From a virus, in IMG/VR virus record IMGVR_UViG_3300032282_002808, positions 1 through 21,886 of that record: 21,886 nt of DNA; one strand, 5' to 3'. The notes below the pieces were generated by a model. The model saw only the letters and a list, made by a program, of their open reading frames with translations, did no database searches and was not told the DNA's origin. This document shows positions 14,101-21,339 of the stretch, in pieces (positions within the stretch are counted from its first letter, which is position 1; each line of letters begins with the position of its first letter). A program made the translations under genes and the position numbers.

Positions 14101-16138
14101 TAATAAAATTCGTTGCTTCAACTGATCGGTTAACAGCAACACCAGCTGCTCGATTAACTTTACCTAAAACACCTAGTTCATTAAAAGATATGGGATCATA
14201 TTTGTGAAATTTTCTGATATATGAAATGTCAAGTAAAGGATAACCTGCATCAAGTTGTGAAAGAAGAAGGGCATCGTGAACAATGGTTACACCATCATCG
14301 GCAATGTAATAACCATTTTTTGCCGTTTCATTAACAACTTCTTCTTGTTTATTGATAAGTTTGTTAACGGCGTGATCTAAAGATTCCCCTTCATAACCGA
14401 GTTCATCACGCAAAGTTGCTCGAACCCTGGCTTCATTAAATTGTTTAGCAAAATCTCTTTTTTCACTATCCGTAATTGCAAGTTGATAGTTTTCCATCCA
14501 CGACAAACGTTCTTCTGGTGTCCAACTTTTAACATCATAAGCTGCTGCTTGAATTTCTTTTCCACCATCAGCAATGTTTGTTCCTTTAAAAACAATAAAG
14601 TTTGCTGGTCTAACTTGCCCAACATGGCGAGCAATAGCAATTGTTCTGGCAAGTGGTGATATTTGATATTTGTCAACAACCCATGATCCGTCTGTTCTTT
14701 GACGTGAAGCTTCATGACTTGTTGGATTGTTTAAAATGTTTGGTTTTCCACCAAGGGAAAGCTCCCCTCTAACCCTTGCCATATCAGAATATATATTTGC
14801 AAGGTACTTATTTTTTGGCCCCATCTCGGCACCAATAAGACTCATGTTAAGCCCTGTTCCAACGTAACCAGAGGATTCACCCAAGGCTTTAGCCATTGCT
14901 TTATCAGCAAGCAAATATTGATCCAATAATTCTTTTGTTACTGGTGGGGCATCGGCAATTGGATTAGTAGCGCGCTGCATTGCCTCAGTAAGTATTTGTG
15001 CATTGTTTTGAATAAATTCCCTTGATGTTTGATCACCCAATTGTGAGGCAATTAAATGACCAACAAGTTCTTTTGGTGTTGCCTCAACAGCATCAGTTGA
15101 ACCAACTTTTATAAACAAATCTATTGCTGCTGCAAGATCATCAGGGTTGGTTGCTTTCCAACCGTTTTCACCAACAAGCTCCCTGATTTGAGCAAAATTC
15201 ATGCTGTCTGAACCGTCACCAGTTTTACCAACAATGTTTTGGAGTTGTGTACCAATACCAGAATTACTATCACCAGCAGCAAAGTTTTTTGCTTCCTGGG
15301 CCAATTTTGGTGCGCGAGCTTGATACCAAACTGGCGACCATTTTCCAAGAATTTTTTTATCAGTACCCGTTGCTGTTCTATAAAAATTGTGGTCAGCAAA
15401 AACTGATGCACCTTTACCAACCCAAATTAAAGGATCAAGAAGATATGTTGAAGCATCAGTTGTTCCAGAAATAAAATTTGCCCATTTGTTATTTATAAAA
15501 CCATGTTGAAGAACACCATTACCATCCGTGTATGTTAATTCGGAATTCATGGCTATTGCTCGATTAACTTGTTCCCTTGGTGATTCGGCATTTTTATCAC
15601 CAAAAAAACGATTAGCCGATGCAACAAGTTCTTGACCTGGTGACAAGTATCCTGCCGCATTCCATACGTCCCCAAGTCCTTTACCGGAACTTGTTAGCTG
15701 ACGGCCACCGGAAAGATAATCAAGTGTTAACATTCCAGCTGTTAAGCCGTGTTGAACTAATTGAACTGGTTGCATTGCAACATCGGTTAATGCACCAATA
15801 TTTGCAAGACCAGATTCTTGTAAAGCTTGAGGGTTATAATTTTCTTCAGCTGGTTTTGTTTGTGGTTGAACCATTTGTGCGTATGGATTGCCTGTTTGTT
15901 CTTGAACTGATCCAGCAGCAATGGCACCAATAGGGTAAGCGGCGGCTTTAACAACTTCTCCAAGTGCTGTTTGAGCAGTTGATTTGTATGCGCTTACCAC
16001 TTGACTAATATCATTAATGTTTCCTGCTGGTCTTAAAGCACCAGCAGTTCCATTGGCAACACCTGGACCCCCAAGGTATCCACCATAATTTTCAACAGCA
16101 TTTTTTGATGCTGAAACAATTGTTCCCCATAAACTCAT
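11168..16138 (-). CDS. Giant virion protein, probable internal/ejection protein (1656 aa)
   Basis: By far the largest gene. The protein is mostly helical, with an N-terminal Gly/Ala-rich region (1-80). A conserved-looking block FWKPSILLRGGFAPRNISES lies at 683-702, and another at 1103-1126 (ISPFIAASNNTVRTWAAIIG). A Pro/hydrophobic stretch follows at 1158-1218 (NVLPAFP...LQGNVPLLPSSGPTIALP). These pieces recall giant structural proteins of actinobacterial phages. The C-terminus (1492-1638) is a tandem duplication. I see no clear lysozyme, transglycosylase or polymerase catalytic motif. Codons are strikingly AT-rich (two sampled 60-base lines are 30% and 32% GC). It starts at an ATGA overlap with the 48-aa gene. 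A T7 gp16-like or N4 RNAP-like ejected protein is plausible by size only. Confidence 0.6.
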   Translation of the reverse strand: MSLWGTIVSASKNAVENYGGYLGGPGVANGTAGALRPAGNINDISQVVSAYKSTAQTALGEVVKAAAYPIGAIAAGSVQEQTGNPYAQMVQPQTKPAEENYNPQALQESGLANIGALTDVAMQPVQLVQHGLTAGMLTLDYLSGGRQLTSSGKGLGDVWNAAGYLSPGQELVASANRFFGDKNAESPREQVNRAIAMNSELTYTDGNGVLQHGFINNKWANFISGTTDASTYLLDPLIWVGKGASVFADHNFYRTATGTDKKILGKWSPVWYQARAPKLAQEAKNFAAGDSNSGIGTQLQNIVGKTGDGSDSMNFAQIRELVGENGWKATNPDDLAAAIDLFIKVGSTDAVEATPKELVGHLIASQLGDQTSREFIQNNAQILTEAMQRATNPIADAPPVTKELLDQYLLADKAMAKALGESSGYVGTGLNMSLIGAEMGPKNKYLANIYSDMARVRGELSLGGKPNILNNPTSHEASRQRTDGSWVVDKYQISPLARTIAIARHVGQVRPANFIVFKGTNIADGGKEIQAAAYDVKSWTPEERLSWMENYQLAITDSEKRDFAKQFNEARVRATLRDELGYEGESLDHAVNKLINKQEEVVNETAKNGYYIADDGVTIVHDALLLSQLDAGYPLLDISYIRKFHKYDPISFNELGVLGKVNRAAGVAVNRSVEATNFIIDNFWKPSILLRGGFAPRNISESYGRLAALGVLTQMASQIGPEAMHAWAKNRLAGVNSLFVNAKHGVGFATDAEKIAANARVANPEYSATGSLKVVEKNGQLRLVPEQGRGTPVSTVGDMYNPEYAADVRSVISAERTTQRALRPDEKVNSAKITWNDPIDPPVIDQAGIEAGKISERRAKAQLEENLKYYFDSYARDVQQLVSDPIARRLISGEDRNQLLSWFTSTNRDAVNLRKKYGLGYHIEPGQQATVEQAVDKFLEIERQVQKHITGTPGSKWSGLPQEIIDQLRSKNFSGEEFRNIIQDPELIGTIHGVRVEEAVSNNTAIAALQKTRKVTVDYMFKKIGSDLEDSLVRLPFGAISFRNRYQEILNALHKQGVDVSKLTEAEVADLSRTARLGAVQDVKKWIYTIDRYSNGADALRVISPFIAASNNTVRTWAAIIGRKPQTLVYAYDLFQMPAKTGIIVNLDSGDVSGNNPNVLPAFPNAKYGVVLPVPKFFKKIIGIDDRFVLAPPITSFNLVLQGNVPLLPSSGPTIALPFAWFANREPSNFIVQELGKYIFPSNSDRGFIPKKAQIPQNPFKAVLPSWIRQWFNSNDESGTTRANATSLMLVNQIEQKINSGQSPYLTPQDIVEVDKKVDKLFIVKILGSISLPFSTNIIDPRQQFLVNKYREYEKQGTIVSLDKDPQSPTFGQQTQLDATTRFINDFSPWLRSKNTAAAYTFSVTQNNAGINPTLFAQKKLDSYPKDFILEIARSNPKLIGLLVNDPSGKQDFNSAVYNWQIKNKIPGTIESYRGNRSATDAIDQTQVEEGYRQYIQQRQKVQALLNENGLTSITQWPALNEGFKTFVASLKAENPAFRNDIDFGGSKNYPSTVEGLKTIISNPSVQAESNKDPNSAIPVKQLQQYIEERQKIVDVLPSNYNAGVLDSSQKYVYINEAWNSFVNNLINENPRFGEIYYRQLDGEFSRLENVGTAVN
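11225..11665 (-). repeat. Tandem C-terminal duplication in the giant protein
   Basis: Residues 1492-1545 (YRQYIQQRQKVQALL...LNEGFKTFVASLKAENPAF) and 1583-1638 (LQQYIEERQKIVDVL...INEAWNSFVNNLINENPRF) align with few gaps. Shared positions are Y-I-x-x-R-Q-K, L, N-E-x-(F/W)-x-x-F-V, L and E-N-P-x-F. The second copy lies about 91 residues after the first. Divergence is high enough that this is an old protein-level repeat, not a recent DNA duplication. Confidence 0.8.
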
Positions 16139-16281
16139 GGTTTACTCCATCCACCAAGAATAGAAGCCAACTTGTAATGGTCATCATTGTTCATTGGAAG
16201 GTGAGCTAAATCCCATGCGGCGGCAACATCTTGCAGCCCAACTGCTTGAGTGTAAAGTGCAAACCGATCAAAGAAATCCAC
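16135..16281 (-). CDS. Small GTG-start protein between stop/start overlaps (48 aa)
   Basis: An easily missed gene that fills the gap between the 158-aa gene and the giant gene exactly. Its GTG shares the G of the preceding TAG (TAGTG), and its TGA overlaps the giant gene's ATG (ATGA). The product starts VDFFDRFALYTQAVGLQDVA (Met in vivo), contains AAWDLAHLP, and ends with LASILGGWSKP. It is rich in aromatic and amphipathic helix residues, unlike random sequence. There is no SD, so it should be translated by re-initiation. No family is recognised. An assembly chaperone or minor portal-associated protein is a guess from position. Confidence 0.7.
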   Translation of the reverse strand: MDFFDRFALYTQAVGLQDVAAAWDLAHLPMNNDDHYKLASILGGWSKP

Positions 16282-16757
16282 TATTGGTACGCTTTCAAAT
16301 ACATAACAATGTTTCGAAGTGTTTGTGAAGATTCAGCCGAGTTTGCTCGTTCCTGAATTAACGGCAAATAGGGCAAAAGTTTTTGAATATCAGCATCCGC
16401 TGTCAAAGGTTGCTGTGGGGCACCAGGCCCAGGGCCAGCATTAACACCAGCAGTGACAGGTTCATCGGGACGCTGTGTTGGGGCTGTAAGGGCTGTTGGT
16501 GGTGTCATTGGTGTGACTGGCGCGGCGGGGGGTGTTTGTCCGTTAGAAGGCAACACAGGGCTTCCTGATGGCATACCATCTTGAGCCATAGTTGCACCAC
16601 CCTGAATATCATGCATTTCCTGCCGATCACCATAATTGGCAGCAGGTACATCCCTAATAGGTTGGCCAGGGCCACCATCAGTGCGTTGCGATAGTGACCC
16701 TGGCCCTGAAACAGGAGCAGGGTTGGTGGGCTTACGGTATCCACCTTGTTGCGCCAT
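16281..16757 (-). CDS. Pro/Gly/Gln-rich low-complexity protein with helical tail (158 aa)
   Basis: Residues 1-115 are low complexity: Pro, Gly, Gln, Ala and Thr dominate (SGPGSLSQRTDGGPGQPIRD, TPPAAPVTPMTPPTALTAPT), so the chain is probably disordered. Residues 118-158 form a compact helical end (DADIQKLLPYLPLIQERANS, SQTLRNIVMYLKAYQ). That is a plausible docking domain. SD-like TAGGT lies eight bases before the ATG. Composition resembles the Pro/Gly tail of the portal, but I see no alignable homology between them. The function is unknown; a portal-to-internal-protein linker would suit the position. Confidence 0.75.
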   Translation of the reverse strand: MAQQGGYRKPTNPAPVSGPGSLSQRTDGGPGQPIRDVPAANYGDRQEMHDIQGGATMAQDGMPSGSPVLPSNGQTPPAAPVTPMTPPTALTAPTQRPDEPVTAGVNAGPGPGAPQQPLTADADIQKLLPYLPLIQERANSAESSQTLRNIVMYLKAYQ

Positions 16758-16766
16758 TGCGTTTAC

Positions 16767-16961
16767 CTACTTTTGAATAGTTTTTTCTTTTGGTGTGTGA
16801 GCCAAGTGTGCTAGATGAGCCGTATGAACAACGTGCAACTGATGTGCTGCATGAGCACTCAACGTAGAACTACCAGTTGGACTGGTATTAACATTGGGTT
16901 TCGGTACAGCGTTACCACCAGCTAGTCGACCAGGCCCATTGCTAGGTGGGTTAATTGCCAT
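16767..16961 (-). CDS. Small protein with seven His at exact three-residue spacing (64 aa)
   Basis: The N-terminal 33 residues are Pro/Gly/Asn-rich. The remainder holds LSAHAAHQLHVVHTAHLAHL, with His at 37, 40, 43, 46, 49, 52 and 55, a perfect H-x-x series. The segment from NV at 23-24 aligns without gaps to residues 6-35 of the neighbouring 123-aa protein. It starts by TAATG overlap with that gene. The His ladder could chelate divalent metal or line one face of a threefold-type helix; neither is shown. No enzyme signature is present. The gene sits in the five-gene cassette between portal and giant protein, so a particle component is likely. Confidence 0.8.
   Translation of the reverse strand: MAINPPSNGPGRLAGGNAVPKPNVNTSPTGSSTLSAHAAHQLHVVHTAHLAHLAHTPKEKTIQK
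16797..16853 (-). repeat. (H-x-x)7 tract in the 64-aa protein
   Basis: Nineteen residues (37-55) carry His at every third position seven times, with small or hydrophobic residues between (A, Q, L, V, T). The DNA copies are not identical (codons vary between CAT and CAC, spacers differ), so the periodicity is maintained at protein level and is not simple slippage of one triplet unit. Confidence 0.85.
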
Positions 16962-17332
16962 TACTTGCCAGCCTTACGCTTTGCTGCATTTCGTGCGATC
17001 AAACGCAACGCGTCATTTTCAGAAATAACAGGCTTGGTTGAATTGCCAGACAAAGAACTACGAAACATTGCTTTAGAAGGTGTTACAAGCCTTGAAAGAT
17101 TAGCCCTGCTTGGTTTGTTTTGCGATGAATTATAAATTTTCTTTGTTTCACGCTTAACAGTGGCACCAGCAACTGAGGCATTTCCTGCTGCTTTTTTCAT
17201 GACTTCTGCTTTTTGCATGACTTTTGCGTGTTGCATATGAAGTTCGTGTTGAACCGCAGCCTGATGCTTTGCATGAGCACTCAAATTGCCATCGGCACCA
17301 GTGCTAACACTTACATTCGCTTGCTTTTCCAT
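16961..17332 (-). CDS. Basic protein with His-ladder N-terminus (123 aa)
   Basis: Residues 6-35 carry the same element as the 64-aa neighbour: NV, nine residues, LSAHA-x-HQ, then V and His at 29, 32 and 35 (also His 20 and 23). After it comes a strongly basic helical region (KVMQKAEVMKKAAG, VKRETKKIYNSSQNKPSRAN) and a basic C-terminus (ALRLIARNAAKRKAGK) that may contact DNA. SD GGGAG sits eight bases before the ATG. The gene precedes its shorter paralog with a TAATG overlap. The lengths differ because only the N-terminal segment is shared. A DNA-associated virion protein is a reasonable guess; function unknown. Confidence 0.8.
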   Translation of the reverse strand: MEKQANVSVSTGADGNLSAHAKHQAAVQHELHMQHAKVMQKAEVMKKAAGNASVAGATVKRETKKIYNSSQNKPSRANLSRLVTPSKAMFRSSLSGNSTKPVISENDALRLIARNAAKRKAGK

Positions 17333-17350
17333 AACATTGTCTCCCGTAAT

Positions 17351-17521
17351 TTAGCGTGGTGAACGCTTGTCGTTGTTAGGTGTGCCAGGAACTTGAACAC
17401 CAGTAGCAGTAGTGCCATGAGTTTGAGTAGGGGCGTTCTCCCAATCAACGGGATTACCAGCCTTGATCGGCTGCGCTGTATTAACCGGCGCAGCAGTGCC
17501 TTGCTTACCAAAATCAGCCAT
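17351..17521 (-). CDS. Small hydrophilic protein right after the portal gene (56 aa)
   Basis: A short gene with an excellent ribosome binding site (AAGGAG, nine bases before ATG) starting 22 bases after the portal stop. The product begins MADFGKQGTAAPVNTAQPIK, continues with NPVDWENAPTQTHGTTATG and ends NNDKRSPR. It is hydrophilic, Pro/Thr/Gly-rich and probably disordered. No known family. The strong SD and tight fit between portal and the 123-aa gene argue that it is real. It may be a portal-associated or head-filling minor protein; that is inference. Confidence 0.75.
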   Translation of the reverse strand: MADFGKQGTAAPVNTAQPIKAGNPVDWENAPTQTHGTTATGVQVPGTPNNDKRSPR

Positions 17522-17542
17522 TTGCTGACTCCTTATCTTTAC

Positions 17543-19417
17543 TTACGCCGGTTGGCGACGAATGACGCTAGCCGAAAGATTCGGTGCGCCCGATTGGGAC
17601 AAACCCGCCAAAAGGGTTTGCATATCTGGGCGACCACCAGGAGCCATACCCGCTTGACCAGGTGCAACTCCTTGCGGTAAACCAGTTTCTTGCATACCAG
17701 GTGGCATACCAGAAGGTGTCCCCTCAGGGACGGATGCGCCAGGAGTGCCAAGTTCGTTAGGCATCTGCGTACCGGCGGTTCCGTTTTCCGGCTGAGGGGA
17801 AGGCGGTGGGGCAAAAGCGTCAGCAATTGCCGTCTCAATAGGAGTACCCTTTTTACGGGACTCAATTATTGCTGCAAGTTTAGTAACAACATCAGTAGGA
17901 TCTTGGCCCTGTGCCGCCATTGAAGGAATGGACTGCACATAAGCTGCAACACCCTGGAATCCCGCTTCACGCAAACGCTCAATGTCAATGAGTTCTTCCT
18001 CGGTTTTAACATTCATTGAGTTTGGCAAGTTGCGTCGAACAAACGACTTGGAAACAAGATCAGCACCCAAAGCTTGCAAAGACCAAACAAGTGCTCGGTT
18101 AGGATCAAGACCAGCCATCAAACCATAAGTAACCTCAACACCAGTTTCAGTACCAATGTCGCGTTGCGGAACATATTTGATGGTGTACGAGTTTCCGTTC
18201 TGCTGACCTTTGATTTCTTTACTTTCCATTGGCCAGTAAAGCGTGTCCATTTCAAAACACATTTGAATAATTTCAACAAAAGTATCAGCCAAAACATCCT
18301 GTGCTGTTTTAATTTGGGTATCAAACCCACCCATCAAAGCCTGCACACCACGACCAGTGATGATACTTGCATCAATGTTTCCTTGACGACCCTCAGGGTA
18401 ACGGGCACCGTTACGCATTTCCTGATCCAAAGCCTGAGCTTGAGCAAAAGCAGACTGTGGCATTTCAATGGGGGCGCGTCGAACGTTCTGCGGTTCACGG
18501 GTACGAATGATTGCATCCCCACCAATGGGGAAATGCTGAATGTCTGACGGCACAAACAATGGTGCCTCAACAGCTTTGTGTGCTGCTTCCAAAGAAAGCA
18601 AAGCAAACTTGGCACGAGCCATCTGAACCCAAAGCACATCATCAAACTGCCCACGTTGCTGACCATCAAAAGAAGGTTTGCGTGCAACCACAATGGGGCA
18701 ACGACCCAAAGGGTTGGGGGCTTGAGCTAAAACAAGATTGGAACGTTCAGGGATAAACATGATTTCTTGTTCATCATCAACCCAACGAATAACCTCAAGC
18801 ATTGTATCAGTGGTACCAAACACAACACCCTGGCTTGGATTCTTACCACGAATCTTATCAGCATACTCAGGGAACATGGCACAAAGTTCTGAAGTGGGTT
18901 TAAGAAAACGCCTAGCAAAAGCAGTGCAATTACCCCAACGATCAAACTCTGGGTAAGAACCCATTGGATCTTCAACCGTAATATGTGGACGCTTGTTGCT
19001 GAAGTTGGGTTCAACACGAAAAGGAAGGAAACCATAAGTGATGTACTGGTCTGCACCAGCATACATTTCACGACCAAGCTTAGAGGCCATCACATACCAA
19101 TTAGCAATGATGGTTCGCTTCTCAGCTTTGGTTCGCTTACTATCATCAACCATGTTAGTTTGTGAACAAGAAAACGTTGGTAACGGTGCAATCACTTCAG
19201 CAAGGTCACGCGCAACCGTGTCAATAAAGTTTGAAACAATAGGCTTAGGCCAGTCACTAGGAAACAAACCAGGAAAAGCCTCATCGTAGTTACCACCACG
19301 AACAGAAGCCACCTTATTCATGCGACCGTCACGTTCAGCGTAACGTGATTTTAATACGTCAAAACGGCGGCGAATAGAATTATCCGCGTACTGCGCCATA
19401 GGCGTATCTTCTGCCAT
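17543..19417 (-). CDS. Portal protein (624 aa)
   Basis: The dodecameric DNA-entry ring protein, expected from its place after the large terminase, its length and its sequence features. These include PKPIVSNFIDTVARDLAEVI (near residue 60), a clip/stem region with VEDPMGSYPEFDRWGNCTAF, and LVLAQAPNPLGRCPIVVARK. The helix QMARAKFALLSLEAAHKAVE and ITGRGVQALMGGFDTQIKTA follow. The last 90 residues are Pro/Gly/Met-rich and probably disordered, unusual for the family and likely inside or outside the ring. I take the ATG at 19417, which overlaps the terminase stop as TGATG; a GTG one codon upstream is possible. No SD is visible, consistent with coupling. Confidence 0.85.
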   Translation of the reverse strand: MAEDTPMAQYADNSIRRRFDVLKSRYAERDGRMNKVASVRGGNYDEAFPGLFPSDWPKPIVSNFIDTVARDLAEVIAPLPTFSCSQTNMVDDSKRTKAEKRTIIANWYVMASKLGREMYAGADQYITYGFLPFRVEPNFSNKRPHITVEDPMGSYPEFDRWGNCTAFARRFLKPTSELCAMFPEYADKIRGKNPSQGVVFGTTDTMLEVIRWVDDEQEIMFIPERSNLVLAQAPNPLGRCPIVVARKPSFDGQQRGQFDDVLWVQMARAKFALLSLEAAHKAVEAPLFVPSDIQHFPIGGDAIIRTREPQNVRRAPIEMPQSAFAQAQALDQEMRNGARYPEGRQGNIDASIITGRGVQALMGGFDTQIKTAQDVLADTFVEIIQMCFEMDTLYWPMESKEIKGQQNGNSYTIKYVPQRDIGTETGVEVTYGLMAGLDPNRALVWSLQALGADLVSKSFVRRNLPNSMNVKTEEELIDIERLREAGFQGVAAYVQSIPSMAAQGQDPTDVVTKLAAIIESRKKGTPIETAIADAFAPPPSPQPENGTAGTQMPNELGTPGASVPEGTPSGMPPGMQETGLPQGVAPGQAGMAPGGRPDMQTLLAGLSQSGAPNLSASVIRRQPA

Positions 19418-21339
19418 CACATCACCATTTCGTTTCGGCTACTTGCCCACTCATTCAAATCAACAACAGAACGTTGACTCATTCGACGGGGAGAGGAGTA
19501 AGGGTTCTTGGTGAACCAACCAAGATCATTAGCATTCTGACCAATAGTGTTTCTTGCAGACAATTCACAAAACCACAACGCCATAACAAGGTCAGTTTTG
19601 TTACGGGTTTTAGGTTGCCAAGAAACCAACTGTTCAACAAGGGCCTTCATACCCTCAGTGCCCTCAACAAGTGGCAACTCAATCTGGTTATCCCCCATTG
19701 AACGCGCAACACGGTTCTTATCACTAGCTGTTTCAATGGTGCCAAACAACGGTGCCATACTTGCCACACCAAAACCATCATCCCACTTGTTGATACGGGA
19801 CGTGTAGTGTGGTTTAACAATACAACCACGAGTATTCAAATACTTATTCAAGTTTTCATCGTGAACCAGATACAACTGGAAAGCATTCGATTCAATAACC
19901 CACTCAGATGGACGATACCTGTCAGTCCAAGAAGTAACAAGATCATAAATCTTTGAAGGTGTTGCACCACTCATACGAACAGCATCAAGGATGTAACGTT
20001 TACCTGACTGCCTATCCACTGCCATAGCAATCGCTGCCGTGTCTTGGTCGGCAGCAGGGTCAAGTCCGCAAATGATGTAGAAACCTTCGGGGTTAGCTGG
20101 GTGTCCAGCGGACTTTCCGTTTAGTGGCCCTGGGCGGCGCATACCGTTTACGCTTCCGCGTACAGCAGCTGGGTGGAAGATTGCATCTTCGGCAACGTCT
20201 TGTTGTTGGTAAACCATTGACCAGATGCGGGGGCCAACAGCACCACGCACGTTGTCAAGGTGTGGCCCATCCCACCTTCGGTACAAGCCTTCCTCATTGG
20301 GTTCTTCACCTTCTGAACCTTCAAAAGGCACTTCGGCTTTGGGCCAAAGTGTTAACCAGGTGTCTGAGTTACCTGAACCGTAATCTAAAACAGCTGGTTG
20401 TGAGAAACGTGTCCAAGGTGAAACACCTGAAACGTAGTGATCACCGTTCATTAGTTGTTGATACAGGTCGATTGGGGCGACACGGGTGCCAATAACGAGT
20501 AGTTTACCCGTGGGGGCTAGTCGTGAACTAACTTCGATACGAAGCCAGTCCAGGTGCTTCTCCCACTCACCAGCGTTAGCCAACACCACCGCGTCGTCAA
20601 CAATGATCAGGTCGGCACGGGCACCATAAATCTGGCCACCAATACCAATGGCTTGAACTGTTGGGTCTTTTTCTTGGCCGTCCCGTTCCTCGCCACCCAA
20701 ATAGATTTGGTTGGCAGTCCAAGAGTCAGCGTTCTTTTTGAAACCACCCTCAGGGCTGAAGTTGGCTTGCAATTTGGCGTACGCTGGGTGTGTCAGTCGC
20801 TGCTTGATACCGTACAAGAACTGCTGTGCCATCTTCTGTGTCTTAGACACGAGGATCACACGAACATCAGGGTTCTTACAAATCCGGTACACCACATAGT
20901 CAATGGAAACGGTCTGTGACTTGGCGTGTGCAGGTGGGGTGTTGATCAGAATACGACTAGCTTGACCTGGTTGGTACTCAATGGCCGGATGGAACAGTTC
21001 CGGTTCTCGGCCTTCAAGCAGATCAATCCAGCCCTGCTGATGGGGGTAGGTTTCCCTGTTGAGGAACGTGCGTCGAAACGACGCGAAATCCCCAATAGGT
21101 TCCCTGCCAGTGGTTTTTACTTCTTTAAGAACAGCACGAGCGTTGTCCACGTCCCGTTTGAACTCTGGGTGGTCGCGGCGTGCAGCCTCATACCAAGATA
21201 GGGAACGCCCAACCTTTGCCAAAGCGGTTGGGTTGTTTGAACCTGTTGCCACCTCAGCAAGAAACATTTTGCGGGCCTCAGCGGGGGAAAGGGCTGAACT
21301 GGGTTTGCGACCAGAGCGGCCCTTCTTACCCTCAGTCAT
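19417..21339 (-). CDS. Terminase large subunit with HTH-like N-terminus (640 aa)
   Basis: The packaging motor. The ATPase part has a Walker A-like NTPPAHAKSQT at residues 133-143, Walker B LIIVDDA at 244-250 and the coupling strand LVIGTR at 281-286. The RNase H-type nuclease shows three acidic positions: D427 in ICGLDPAADQDTA, E483 in EWVIESN and D583 in NKTDLVMAL. Residues about 31-72 (NPTALAKVGRSLSWYEAARR, then HPEFKRDVDNARAV) look like the helix-turn-helix found in terminase small subunits and related proteins, and no separate small-subunit gene is evident upstream. It starts with a TAATG overlap. It cuts concatemeric DNA and pumps it through the portal. Confidence 0.92.
   Translation of the reverse strand: MTEGKKGRSGRKPSSALSPAEARKMFLAEVATGSNNPTALAKVGRSLSWYEAARRDHPEFKRDVDNARAVLKEVKTTGREPIGDFASFRRTFLNRETYPHQQGWIDLLEGREPELFHPAIEYQPGQASRILINTPPAHAKSQTVSIDYVVYRICKNPDVRVILVSKTQKMAQQFLYGIKQRLTHPAYAKLQANFSPEGGFKKNADSWTANQIYLGGEERDGQEKDPTVQAIGIGGQIYGARADLIIVDDAVVLANAGEWEKHLDWLRIEVSSRLAPTGKLLVIGTRVAPIDLYQQLMNGDHYVSGVSPWTRFSQPAVLDYGSGNSDTWLTLWPKAEVPFEGSEGEEPNEEGLYRRWDGPHLDNVRGAVGPRIWSMVYQQQDVAEDAIFHPAAVRGSVNGMRRPGPLNGKSAGHPANPEGFYIICGLDPAADQDTAAIAMAVDRQSGKRYILDAVRMSGATPSKIYDLVTSWTDRYRPSEWVIESNAFQLYLVHDENLNKYLNTRGCIVKPHYTSRINKWDDGFGVASMAPLFGTIETASDKNRVARSMGDNQIELPLVEGTEGMKALVEQLVSWQPKTRNKTDLVMALWFCELSARNTIGQNANDLGWFTKNPYSSPRRMSQRSVVDLNEWASSRNEMVM

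Noticed and set aside
11168-16138. Lytic transglycosylase or RNA polymerase in the giant protein
   Set aside because: An ESSGY stretch at about residue 421 was considered, but the expected following motifs are missing and no polymerase catalytic motif was seen.
16281-17812. Homology between the Pro/Gly tail of the portal and the 158-aa protein
   Set aside because: Only composition is shared; I could not align motifs over any length.
18074-18547. Open plus-strand frame of 157 codons opposite the portal gene
   Set aside because: The antisense product has no motif and no convincing RBS, while the portal frame is supported by motifs and coupling.
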